NCBI RefSeq assembly: GCF_016907435.1
Contig: NZ_JAFBBZ010000001.1
Span: forward strand, 3,720,001-3,784,000
DNA: 64,000 nt
Direction: 5' to 3'
Source of the DNA: Nocardioides salarius
GTDB lineage: Bacteria; Actinomycetota; Actinomycetes; Propionibacteriales; Nocardioidaceae
A program made the position numbers and the translations under genes. A model generated the notes under the pieces. The model did no database searches, was not told the origin of the DNA, and saw only the letters and a program-made list of their open reading frames with translations. This document shows, in pieces, positions 24,806 to 32,855 of the stretch; positions within the stretch are counted from its first letter, which is position 1; each line of letters starts with the position of its first letter.

Positions 24806-26209
24806 ATGTCTCTCGCAGATCGTCTCCAGCTCGTCCGCGACCGGGACACGTCCCCCTCGCGCGGCGCCCCGGTCGAGCGGGCCGGAGACCGGCCGGCGCC
24901 GCGGGCCGCCGCCCCGCGACCGCGTGTGGGTCGCGATCCCTTCGCCGACCTCAAGCGGATCGTGCACGCCGAGCTGGTGCGCAGCCTGGGCCCCAAGCTG
25001 TACGACGCCGACACCACCCAGAGCGAGCTCGAGCAGCAGGTGCGGGCGGCCCTGCAGGTGGCGGTGGCCGCCACCGACCGCCCGATGTCGGGCACCGACC
25101 GCACCCGCCTGACCCAGGAGATCGCCGACGACATCCTCGGCTACGGGCCGCTCGAGCCCTTCCTGAGCGACCCGGCGCTGACCGAGGTCATGGTCAACGG
25201 CCCGGAGGACATCTGGGTCGAGCGTGACGGGCACCTGACGCCGGTCGACGCGACCTTCGCCGACGAGGCGCACCTGCGTCGCACCATCGACAAGATCGTC
25301 GGCAAGGTCGGTCGCCGCGTCGACGAGGCCAGCCCGATGGTCGACGCCCGGCTGCCCGACGGCAGCCGCGTCAACGCCGTCATCCCGCCACTGGCCCTCG
25401 ACGGCTCCAAGATCACCATCCGCAAGTTCGCCCCCGACCCCTACACGGTCGACGACCTGGTCGCCTTCGGCACGCTCTCCGCCGAGGCCGCGACCCTGCT
25501 CGAGGCCTGCGTGCGTGGGCGGCTCAACGTGCTGGTCTCGGGCGGCACCGGTGCCGGCAAGACGACGACGCTCAACGTGCTGTCGTCCTTCATCCCGCAC
25601 GACGAGCGGATCGTGACCATCGAGGACGCGGCCGAGCTGCGGCTGCACCAGGACCACGTGGTGCGCCTCGAGTCCCGTCCCGCCAACATCGAGGGCAGGG
25701 GGGCGGTGACGATCCGCGACCTGGTGCGCAACTCGCTGCGGATGCGGCCCGACCGCATCGTCGTCGGCGAGATCCGCGACGCGGCCGCCCTCGACATGCT
25801 GCAGGCGATGAACACCGGCCATGACGGGTCGCTGTCGACCGTGCATGCCAACGGACCGCGAGACGCGCTGTCCCGGGTCGAGACGATGGTGATGATGGCC
25901 GGGCTGGAGCTGCCGGTGCGCGCCATCCGCGAGCAGGTCGCCAGCGCCGTCGACGTCGTCATCCAGCAGTCGCGTCTGAAGGACGGGTCGCGACGCCTTA
26001 CCTCCGTCACCGAGGTCGCGGGCATGGAGGGCGACGTGATCACCCTGCAGGAGGTCTTCCGCTTCGACCACTCGGCCGGCTGGGACGCCGAGGGCCGGGC
26101 TCTCGGACGGCTCCGCTCGACGGGGCTGCGGCCGCGGTTCCTCGAGCGGCTGGGCGAGCGCAACGTGCAGGTCGACCCGATGCTCTTCGCCGGGGCGGTG
26201 CACTCATGA
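24806..26209 (+). CDS. cpaF: CpaF/TadA secretion ATPase
   Basis: 467 residues. Walker A GGTGAGKTTTLNVLSSFIP, Asp box IVTIEDAAELRL, Walker B RPDRIVVGEIRDAAALDML and His box TGHDGSLSTVHANGPRDALSRVETM are all present. The N-terminal domain has LGYGPLEPFLSDPALTEVMVNGPEDIWVE typical of TadA. It powers Flp pilus extension (and possibly retraction). One base separates it from tadZ; ATGA overlap with the next gene. Confidence 0.94.
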   Translation: MSLADRLQLVRDRDTSPSRGAPVERAGDRPAPRAAAPRPRVGRDPFADLKRIVHAELVRSLGPKLYDADTTQSELEQQVRAALQVAVAATDRPMSGTDRTRLTQEIADDILGYGPLEPFLSDPALTEVMVNGPEDIWVERDGHLTPVDATFADEAHLRRTIDKIVGKVGRRVDEASPMVDARLPDGSRVNAVIPPLALDGSKITIRKFAPDPYTVDDLVAFGTLSAEAATLLEACVRGRLNVLVSGGTGAGKTTTLNVLSSFIPHDERIVTIEDAAELRLHQDHVVRLESRPANIEGRGAVTIRDLVRNSLRMRPDRIVVGEIRDAAALDMLQAMNTGHDGSLSTVHANGPRDALSRVETMVMMAGLELPVRAIREQVASAVDVVIQQSRLKDGSRRLTSVTEVAGMEGDVITLQEVFRFDHSAGWDAEGRALGRLRSTGLRPRFLERLGERNVQVDPMLFAGAVHS

Positions 26210-28095
26210 GGGTCGTGGACGTGCGACCGGTGCTGGTGGTGCTGGCCGGCGCGCTGGTGTGGGCCGTGGCCCCGCCCGCGCCGGTGCAGGCGGGCCCCAC
26301 ACCGGGCGACGACGTCGAGATCGAGCTGGTGCAGGCCGCCGACGACGCGACGGTGTCGGTGCTCCTCGGCGTGGGCGCCGACGTGGCCCCCGAGTCGGTC
26401 GAGCAGCTGGCGCTGCAGGTGGACGGACGTGTCGTGGAGGCCGTGGTCGAGCCGGTGGTCGCGGGCGCCGTGGAACGGACCACGGTGCTGGCCCTCGACG
26501 TCAGCAGGAGCATGCGCGGTGCTCCCGTCGCTGCGGCCCGCGAGGCGGCGCTGCTCTTCCTCGAGACCGTGCCGGACGACGTCCGGGTCGGTCTGGTGAC
26601 CTTCGCCGGCTCGGTCCGCCAGCCGGTCGCCCCCACGACCGACCGTGACGCCGTCGCCGAGGCGCTGGCACAGATCGCCCTGGGCGCGGGCACCCGTCTC
26701 CACGACGGCGTCGCCCGCGCGGCGCTCGCCACGGGCTCGGGGGGCGCGCGCTCGGTGCTGCTGCTCTCCGACGGGCGCGACCGCGGGAGCAGGCTCGACG
26801 TGACCCGGGCGGCCGCAGCCGTCGCCGGCACTGCAGCGGGCATCGACGCGGTGGCGCTGGAGCAGCGCCCACGCGACCGTCGGCTCCTGGCCGAGCTCGT
26901 GCAGGAGGCCGGGGGCACGGTGGTCGACGCCGAAGACGAGAGCGCGTTGTCCGGGCTGTTCGCTGCCGAGGCCGACGCGCTGGAGCGCCAGGTGCTCCTC
27001 TCCTTCACCCGTCCCGCCGACGTCGGCGACGAGGTCACCCTCGCGGTGCTCGACCCCGCCTCTCCCGGTGCCCCTCTCGACTCGGCGCTCGTCTCGCTCG
27101 GCAGCGCCCCGGTCCCGCCGGCGGCGGTCCCGCCGGCCGCCACGACAGTGGGGCGCACCGCCTTCCTCCTCGGGCTCGCAGGCCTCGGCCTGGGGCTGCT
27201 CGTGGTCACCGCCGTCGCCCTGGGGGCCGCGCGCGGGCCGACCCGGGCGCAGTCCCAGCTGGCGGCGTACCTCGGCACCGCACCCTCCGAGTCCGCCGGC
27301 TCGGGGCTGAAGGCCTCGGCCGTCGGCCTCACCGACCGGCTGGTGCGCCCCGACCTCGAGCAGCGCGTGGCGCGCCGGCTCGCGGGCGCCGGCCTCGAGA
27401 TCACGGTGGCCGAGTGGCTGCTGCTGCGGGCCGGGCTGGTCCTGGCCCCCGCCGCTCTCGGCCTCGCGCTCGGTGGCCCCGTGCTGCTGGTGCTCGGCCT
27501 CGCTGCCGGTGCGGTGCTGCCCGAGCTGTGGCTGCGCCGCAAGCACAGCAAGCGGCTCGCGGCGTTCGGCGCCCAGCTCGCAGAGACCCTGTCGCTGGTG
27601 GCGGGTGGCCTCTCCGCCGGACTCTCGGTCGCCCAGGCGATCGACACCGTGGTCCGGGAGGGCCAGGAGCCGATGGCAGGTGAGCTGCGCCGGGCACTCT
27701 CGGAGCACCGCCTGGGCGTCGGCATCGAGGAGGCCCTCGACTCGGTGGGCGAGCGGATGGGCAGCGACGACTTCGCCTGGGTGGTGATGGCCATCCGGAT
27801 CCAGCGCGAGGTCGGCGGCAACCTGGCCGAGCTCCTGACCACCGTCTCCGAGACGCTGCGCGAGCGCGAGTTCCTGCGCCGCCAGGTGCGGACCCTGTCT
27901 GCCGAGGGACGGCTCTCCGCCTGGATCCTCGGCTGCCTGCCGGTCGGCATGTTCGTCTTCCTGCTCCTCACGCGCGGCGAGTTCGTGCGCCCGCTCTACA
28001 CGACCGGGGTCGGCCTGGTGCTGCTGGCTCTCGCCGGCCTGCTGCTGGCCCTCGGCTCGTTCACGATGTCCCGCATGGTCAAGGTGGAGGTCTGA
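26206..28095 (+). CDS. tadB: VWA-domain/TadB fusion, Flp pilus platform protein
   Basis: 629 residues, unusually long for TadB. A signal peptide (about 1-29) is followed by a von Willebrand A domain (about 90-270): VLALDVSRSM (MIDAS D-x-S-x-S), GTRLHDGVARA (Thr) and LLLSDGRDRG (Asp). A membrane helix near 325-345 leads to the T2SSF module: GLSAGLSVAQAIDTVVREG, RIQREVGGNLAELLTTVSETLREREFLRRQVRTLSAEGRLSAW and two C-terminal helices. It should be the inner-membrane platform with an exposed metal-dependent adhesion or assembly domain on the same chain. Confidence 0.85.
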   Translation: MRVVDVRPVLVVLAGALVWAVAPPAPVQAGPTPGDDVEIELVQAADDATVSVLLGVGADVAPESVEQLALQVDGRVVEAVVEPVVAGAVERTTVLALDVSRSMRGAPVAAAREAALLFLETVPDDVRVGLVTFAGSVRQPVAPTTDRDAVAEALAQIALGAGTRLHDGVARAALATGSGGARSVLLLSDGRDRGSRLDVTRAAAAVAGTAAGIDAVALEQRPRDRRLLAELVQEAGGTVVDAEDESALSGLFAAEADALERQVLLSFTRPADVGDEVTLAVLDPASPGAPLDSALVSLGSAPVPPAAVPPAATTVGRTAFLLGLAGLGLGLLVVTAVALGAARGPTRAQSQLAAYLGTAPSESAGSGLKASAVGLTDRLVRPDLEQRVARRLAGAGLEITVAEWLLLRAGLVLAPAALGLALGGPVLLVLGLAAGAVLPELWLRRKHSKRLAAFGAQLAETLSLVAGGLSAGLSVAQAIDTVVREGQEPMAGELRRALSEHRLGVGIEEALDSVGERMGSDDFAWVVMAIRIQREVGGNLAELLTTVSETLREREFLRRQVRTLSAEGRLSAWILGCLPVGMFVFLLLTRGEFVRPLYTTGVGLVLLALAGLLLALGSFTMSRMVKVEV

Positions 28096-28096
28096 G

Positions 28097-29029
28097 ATGT
28101 CCCCGATGCTGCTCCTTCTCGGCGGTGCCCTGATGCTCGTGGTGGCCGGCACCCTGGCGCTGTCCGTCGTCGGCGCCCTCAGTGTCGAGCGCGCCGCGGT
28201 GGGTCGCTCCGTGGCGCTCGTGCACGCGCTCGACGCGGCCCCGGACGCACTGCGCGGTGAGGTGCAGCGTCCTTTCAACGAGCGGGTGCTGGCGCCGCTG
28301 GGCGACCGGCTCGTCGGCATCGGGCGGCGGGTGGTGCGGGCCGGCACGGCCGAGCGCCTGCAGCGCCGGCTCGACGTGGCGGGCAACCCGGCGGGCTGGG
28401 ACGTCTCCCGGCTCATCGGCACCAAGGTGCTGGGCGCCGCCGTCCTCGCTCTGCTCGCGCTCGCCTGGGCCTGGTCGGGCGGTCGCTCCCCGCTCGCGGT
28501 GCTGCTCGTCGCCGCGTCGGCCGGCTCCTTCGGCTACGTGCTGCCCAACGTGCTGCTGCACAACGCCGGCCAGAAGCGGGAGGCGCTGATGCAGCGCGAG
28601 CTCCCCGACTCGATGGACCTGCTCACGATCTCGGTCGAGGCGGGCCTGGGCTTCGACGCGGCCGTGCACCGGGTGGCCCAGCAGACCACCGGCCCCCTCT
28701 CCCAGGAGCTGCAGCGGCTGATCCAGGAGATGCAGCTCGGCGTCGGTCGCACCGAGGCGATGCGGGCGATGGCCGAGCGGACGACGCTGCCCGACCTGCG
28801 CTCCTTCTGCCTGGCCATGGTGCAGGCCGACCAGCTCGGCGTCCCCGTGGGCCGGGTGCTGCGGATCCAGAGCCGCGAGATGCGCGTGAAGCGCCGCCAG
28901 CGCGCCGAGGAGAAGGCGATGAAGGTCCCGGTGAAGATCACCGTGCCGCTCGTGCTCTTCATCCTGCCGTGCCTGTTCATCATCGTGCTCGGCCCCGCCG
29001 GCATGAGCATGGCGAAGATCTTCGCATGA
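28097..29029 (+). CDS. tadC: TadC, second T2SSF platform protein
   Basis: 310 residues. N-terminal helix, a basic stretch, then helices LGAAVLALLALAWAW and PLAVLLVAASAGSFGYVLPNVLLH, the T2SSF domain LPDSMDLLTISVEAGLGFDAAVHRVAQ ... GRTEAMRAMAERT, LRSFCLAMVQADQLGVPVGRVLRIQSREMRVKRRQRAEEKAMKVPVKI and a last helix. Pairs with TadB. GGAGG lies 8 bases before ATG 28097; the stop overlaps the kinase gene by four bases. Confidence 0.92.
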   Translation: MSPMLLLLGGALMLVVAGTLALSVVGALSVERAAVGRSVALVHALDAAPDALRGEVQRPFNERVLAPLGDRLVGIGRRVVRAGTAERLQRRLDVAGNPAGWDVSRLIGTKVLGAAVLALLALAWAWSGGRSPLAVLLVAASAGSFGYVLPNVLLHNAGQKREALMQRELPDSMDLLTISVEAGLGFDAAVHRVAQQTTGPLSQELQRLIQEMQLGVGRTEAMRAMAERTTLPDLRSFCLAMVQADQLGVPVGRVLRIQSREMRVKRRQRAEEKAMKVPVKITVPLVLFILPCLFIIVLGPAGMSMAKIFA

Positions 29030-30629
29030 GCGGGAGCGGTGGGCGGGTCGCGCGGGCGACGGCTCCCGAGACCGAGGCCCGGCGGCTGCGCGTCCTGGTG
29101 CGGGTCTGCGCCCTGGCCCTCGTGGTCGGCCAGCTGCTGACCGAGGGGGTGCTGCTGTCCTCGCTCGACGCCCTGGTGACGCTGGTCGCGCTGGCCGTCA
29201 CCGTCAGCGTCCTCGACCGGTCGCCCCGCACCCTGGGCAGCTCCTGGCACGGCCCCCTCGACGGGGCCGTCACCTCGGTGGTGGTGCTCCTCGTGGGGCA
29301 CGGTGCCGAGCCGCTGCTCGTCGTCGTGGGCGTCCCGGTCGTCCTGGCCGGGCTGCGCCGCGGCTCCCTGTCCGCCGTCCTCACCTGGGCCTGCGCCGTC
29401 ACCGCCGGGGCAGCGGCGTACCTGGCGGTCCCCACCGGTGTGGCCGGGGCGGGGGAGCCCGGGCCCCTGGTCCTCTGGACCGTCGTCGGCCTGGGCGCCG
29501 GCCTGCTCGCCGCCGGCCGCACCCGGACGCGCCGTGCCGTGCTCGACTCGCGTGCGCCGCACGCAGCGGCCCACCAGCTGGTCGAACAGCTGCACGGTCT
29601 CGTGCACGAGCGCGGGCTCGACGTCGACGTCGACGTGCTTGCCCGCGAGCTGCAGGTCACCGCCCGCGACCTCGTGGGAGCCGACCGGTCCTCGCTGTGG
29701 GTCCTCGACGACCAGGGCACGCCGCGCCTGCTGTCCTCCTGCGGGCGGCTCGGCGAGAGCGACGAGGCGCAGGCCCGGCTGGCGGCCGGCTCTGCCCGTG
29801 CCCGGTCGGTCGACTCCCTGGTCTCGCTGCCGCTGAGCGCCGGCGAGGTCGTCTTCGGTGCGCTCGTGCTGGAGCGTGCGGACCGCGCCGCCCGCACGGA
29901 CGCGGACGACGTCCGCGAGCAGCTCGGGTCGCTCGCGCTGCGCCTCGACACCGCGCTGCTGGCGGGCTCGATCCGCAGCGGTGCCACCCACGCCGAGCGG
30001 CAGCGCCTCGCGCGCGAGATGCACGACGGCCTGGCGCAGCGCACGTGGCCATCGGCTACCTCGCCGAGGAGCTGGTGGACCTGGCCGACTCGGCTGAGCT
30101 CGCCCGCACCGCTGGCGAGCTGCGCGACGAGGTCGCGCACCTGACCCGCGAGATGCGCTCCTGCGTCCTCGACCTCCACCACGACCTCGTGGGCGAGGCC
30201 GGCGTGGCCGACGCCATCGCTGGGTGCGTGCGCCGCATCGCCGCGCGCCGGGGGCTGCGGGTGCACGTGCTGCTGGAGGAGACCGGACCGCGCCTGGCGC
30301 CCGAGCTCGAGCTGCAGGTCCTGCGGATCGCGCAGGAGGCGGTCGCCAACGTCGACCGGCACGCGTGTGCCAGCACCCTGTGGCTGACGCTGCGCCGGCA
30401 CGGCTGCTCGCTGCGGCTCGACGTCGAGGACGACGGCGTCGGGGGCGCCAAGCCTCGGCCCGGGCACCTCGGCCTGGAGTCGATGCGTCAGCGTGCCCGG
30501 CAGCTGGGCGGTGACCTCACCGTCGGCGAACGACCCGGGGGCGGCACCAGCGTCGTGCTGGTCACGCCGGGCGACCACCGCGAGACCATCAACAAGGGAG
30601 ACGACCGTGCGTGTGCTGCTGATCGATGA
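29026..30629 (+). pseudogene. Sensor histidine kinase (NarL-partner type) split by a 1-nt frameshift
   Basis: From ATG 29026 the first frame encodes about four membrane helices, a GAF-like region (VGADRSSLWVLDDQGTPRLLSSCG) and the H-box RQRLAREMHDGLAQ, then runs on in wrong-frame residues to a stop at 30144. The second frame, entered at about 30042, continues correctly with HVAIGYLAEELVDL, LTREMRSCVLDLHHDLVGE and the ATPase boxes LRIAQEAVANVDRHA, DVEDDGVGG and GHLGLESMRQRARQLGG to 30629. One missing base after CAGCGC (30037-30042) explains it. As read, the kinase would be nonfunctional; a sequencing error is equally possible. It overlaps the response-regulator gene start. Confidence 0.85.
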
Positions 30630-31245
30630 CCACGAGCTGATCAGGCAGGGCCTCTCGCGGGTCTTCGAGCGCTCCGGCGACGACGAGGTCGTGGGCCAGG
30701 CCGGCTCGGTGGCCGAGGGCCTGGCCATGGCGGCCGTGCTCACGCCCGACGTCGTGGTCACCGACCTCGAGCTGCCCGACGGCAGCGGCTTCGACGTCGT
30801 ACGACGGCTGCGGGCCGCCAGCGACACGGTGGGGCTGGTCGTGCTCACGATGCACCGCGGTGACGAGGCGGTGCTGACGGCGCTGGAGGCCGGGGCGTCG
30901 GCGTTCCTGACGAAGGAGACGCGCGGGACCGACGTCGTCGCCGCCGCCCACCGGGCGGCACGCGCGCCGCGCGCCTTCGTGGCGCCCAGCCTCGCGGGCG
31001 CGCTGGCCCGCGGAGCGGCCGGGGCCGGTGTGCGGCTCACCCCGCGCGAGCAGCAGGTGCTGCGGCTGGTCGCCGAGGCCGAGGGCACAGCCGGCATCGC
31101 GCGCCGGCTCTACATGGGGGAGTCCACCGTGAAGACCCACCTCAACCGCATCTTCCGCAAGCTCGGGGTCTCGAACCGCACCCAGGCGCTGGCCCAGGCA
31201 CACCGCCTGGGGCTGCTGCTGGACCACGCCCCGAGCCCCGGCTGA
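30607..31245 (+). CDS. NarL/LuxR-type response regulator of the tad locus
   Basis: 212 residues. Receiver domain with DDH near residue 8, phospho-acceptor D53 (VVTDLELPDG), conserved Thr (VLTMHRG) and Lys (AFLTKE); C-terminal LuxR helix-turn-helix LTPREQQVLRLVAEAEGTAGIARRLYMGESTVKTHLNRIFRKLGV. GTG 30607 has AAGGGAG eight bases upstream. It lies just behind the broken kinase and before the pilin, so it most likely controls pilin or tad expression. Confidence 0.9.
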   Translation: MRVLLIDDHELIRQGLSRVFERSGDDEVVGQAGSVAEGLAMAAVLTPDVVVTDLELPDGSGFDVVRRLRAASDTVGLVVLTMHRGDEAVLTALEAGASAFLTKETRGTDVVAAAHRAARAPRAFVAPSLAGALARGAAGAGVRLTPREQQVLRLVAEAEGTAGIARRLYMGESTVKTHLNRIFRKLGVSNRTQALAQAHRLGLLLDHAPSPG

Positions 31246-31266
31246 CCTGTCCCTCCCGAGCCGCCC

Positions 31267-31298
31267 GAGCCGCGCCCACCTCTCCCGGGGCGCGGCTC
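31267..31298. terminator. GC-rich hairpin after the response regulator
   Basis: GAGCCGCGCC (31267-31276) and GGCGCGGCTC (31289-31298) are perfect 10-bp arms around a 12-base loop, 21 bases beyond the stop. No T-tract, as usual for high-GC genomes, so intrinsic termination is plausible but unproven. Confidence 0.55.
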
Positions 31299-31474
31299 GA
31301 GTGCGTCCGGGGGACGGCCACGCGCATGGCCCGAAATGACTACGTCGCCGGGTACCGGAGTTGGACTACCGGCCCCGCGGGCCGCGGGAGTCTGGAAGCA
31401 CCACAGGGACCCCGGACGGGGGACCAGCACCCGGCACCGGACCCTCCGGAGCCCCTCATCCCCAGGAGAACCCC

Positions 31475-31666
31475 ATGATCGAGAAGCTGCAGCTCATGAC
31501 CCTCGTGCTCATCGGCGACCTCAAGGAGAAGCGCTCCGAGCGCGGCGCCACCGCCGTCGAGTACGGCCTGATGGTCAGCCTGATCGCCGTGGCGATCATC
31601 GTCGCCGTCCAGCTGATCGGCACCAACCTGACCGCCACCTTCAACGAGGTGGCCGGCAAGATCTAG
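31475..31666 (+). CDS. flp: Flp-family type IVb pilin
   Basis: 63 residues. A positively charged leader ends ...KEKRSERGATAVEYGLMVSLIAVAIIVAVQLIG: the G/A-T-A-V-E-Y motif with Glu5 after the prepilin-peptidase cut is diagnostic of Flp pilins. The mature pilin would be about 40 residues. AGGAGA lies 5-10 bases upstream of ATG 31475. It is transcribed apart from the assembly genes, at the end of the locus, with a strong terminator 27 bases after the stop. No prepilin peptidase gene is visible in the window. Confidence 0.93.
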   Translation: MIEKLQLMTLVLIGDLKEKRSERGATAVEYGLMVSLIAVAIIVAVQLIGTNLTATFNEVAGKI

Positions 31667-31692
31667 TGCTGGGCGCTGCCTGCCGCAGGAAC

Positions 31693-31729
31693 GACGAGAC
31701 CCCGAGCCGATCCGGCTCGGGGTCTCGTC
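31693..31729. terminator. Bidirectional terminator between pilin and bL37 genes
   Basis: Perfect 17-bp arms (GACGAGACCCCGAGCCG and its complement at 31713-31729) around ATC, placed between two convergent genes. Strong enough to end transcription from both sides. Confidence 0.88.
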
Positions 31730-31739
31730 ACGTGTGCGC

Positions 31740-31814
31740 TCAGGCGTTGGGGCGCTTCCCGTGGTTCGCGCCCTTCTTGCGACGAGCGCGGCGCTTGCGG
31801 CCGGTCTTGCCCAT
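31740..31814 (-). CDS. Ribosomal protein bL37
   Basis: Only 24 residues, nearly all Lys/Arg/Gly: starts MGKTGRKRRARRKK and ends ANHGKRPNA. The GKRPNA ending and overall size match bL37, the small actinobacterial large-subunit protein first seen in mycobacterial ribosome structures. GGAGGAG lies 5-11 bases upstream of ATG 31814, a strong ribosome-binding site. Such genes are usually missed because of their length. Confidence 0.85.
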   Translation of the reverse strand: MGKTGRKRRARRKKGANHGKRPNA

Positions 31815-31905
31815 GGTGTTCTCCTCCGAATCGCGGTCGACCCGTGGCTGGGCCAAGGGTCAGTCTCTCAAATGACCGTCCCGGGCACGAATTCACCCCC
31901 GCCGG

Positions 31906-31921
31906 GCCGGCGCCAGTTCCT
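31906..31921. repeat. Dispersed 16-mer copy
   Basis: GCCGGCGCCAGTTCCT, identical to 4210-4225 and one base from the tandem copies at 2737-2773. It sits in the gap between bL37 and the thioesterase, just before a 22-bp tandem repeat. Confidence 0.65.
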
Positions 31922-31934
31922 GGGGAACGGGGAG

Positions 31935-31994
31935 GTTCGGGCCGGGTCAGTGGGAAGTCTGGGCCGGGTCGGGGTGAAGTTCGGGCCGGGTCAG
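31935..31994. repeat. 22-bp tandem repeat, about 2.7 units
   Basis: Unit GTTCGGGCCGGGTCAGTGGG plus AA at 31935-31956, a variant copy at 31957-31978 and a third partial unit at 31979-31994. The third unit enters the 3' end of the thioesterase gene and supplies its stop codon. Confidence 0.75.
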
Positions 31995-32371
31995 AGGCGG
32001 GCCAGGAACCGCTCGGCGTCGACAACCACGCGGGTCACCTCGCCCGAGGCCACGACCTTGCCGCCCGAGTCGCCGGTGTGCCGGGCGGCGACCGAGAAGC
32101 GGTGCAGCCGGCCGTCGACGTGGGTGAGGGTCGCGGTGACCTCGAGGGTGGCCCCGACCGGGCTGGCGCCGCGGTGCTCGAGCTCGACCCGGGTGCCGAC
32201 GCTGGTCGAGCCGTCGGGCAGCGTGGCGTCGATCGCGGCGCAGGTGGCCGCCTCGCACCACGCCAGCAGGCGGGGGGTGCCCAGCACGGGCAGCGAGCCC
32301 GACCCGACCGCGATCGCGGTGTCGGCCTCGGTGACCTGGTGGCTGGTCGTGGCGTGCATCGGGTCGTTCAC
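31991..32371 (-). CDS. Hotdog-fold thioesterase (FlK-like)
   Basis: 126 residues of a single hotdog domain: SLPVLGTPRLLAWCEAATCAAIDATLPDGSTSVGTRVELEHRGASPVGATLEVTATLTHVDGRLHRFSVAARH. The STSVGTRVELEHR segment is typical of the fluoroacetyl-CoA thioesterase (FlK)-related family; the acyl-CoA substrate is unknown. GTG 32371 overlaps the stop of the GNAT gene by four bases; ATG 32359 is an alternative. It closes a four-gene minus-strand run. Confidence 0.78.
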   Translation of the reverse strand: MNDPMHATTSHQVTEADTAIAVGSGSLPVLGTPRLLAWCEAATCAAIDATLPDGSTSVGTRVELEHRGASPVGATLEVTATLTHVDGRLHRFSVAARHTGDSGGKVVASGEVTRVVVDAERFLARL

Positions 32372-32853
32372 AGGTGCCTCCGGAAGCAGATCAGGTGGAC
32401 GTCGGGGACCGGCTGCCAGTCCCGCTCGGGCAGCCGCTCGAAGCCGAGGCGGCCGTAGAGCCGGTGAGCGCCGGCCATCTCGCGCAGCGACGAGAGCACC
32501 ACGGCCCCGGTGCCGCGCTCGCGCCAGCGCTGGAGCACGTGCTCGACCAGCGCCGCACCGACGCCCTGCCCCTGGGTGCCGGGCGCGACCGAGAGCATCC
32601 GGAACTCGCCCTCGCCGTCGGCGGCGACCTCGCGCCAGGGGGAGCCGGGCGGGCAGTCGGTCACGCTGCCCAGCACCTCGTCGGAGTCGTCGGGCGAGGC
32701 CACCCACAGCTCGGCCTCGCGAGCGCGCGCGGCGGCGTCGCGCAGCCGCGCGACGTACGGGTCGTCGGGCCCCTCCAGGAACGGCGCGTACGCCGCCGCC
32801 GTGACGTCGCCGACCACGACCAGCTGGTCGGGCCGGGCCAGGCGGATGCGCAC
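32368..32853 (-). CDS. GNAT N-acetyltransferase
   Basis: 161 residues. Motif A MLSVAPGTQGQGVGAALVEHVLQRW (Q-x-x-G-x-G/A acetyl-CoA loop) and motif B LGFERLPERDWQPV mark the GNAT fold. Substrate unknown. GTG 32853 is two bases beyond the TPP-enzyme stop, so the two are in one transcript; GTGA overlap with the thioesterase. Confidence 0.87.
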   Translation of the reverse strand: MRIRLARPDQLVVVGDVTAAAYAPFLEGPDDPYVARLRDAAARAREAELWVASPDDSDEVLGSVTDCPPGSPWREVAADGEGEFRMLSVAPGTQGQGVGAALVEHVLQRWRERGTGAVVLSSLREMAGAHRLYGRLGFERLPERDWQPVPDVHLICFRRHL

Positions 32854-32855
32854 GC

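Noticed and set aside
25441..28425. A 994-codon open frame on the minus strand across cpaF, tadB and tadC
   Set aside because: Low-complexity Ser/Arg/Pro composition opposite three well-supported genes; a shadow frame.
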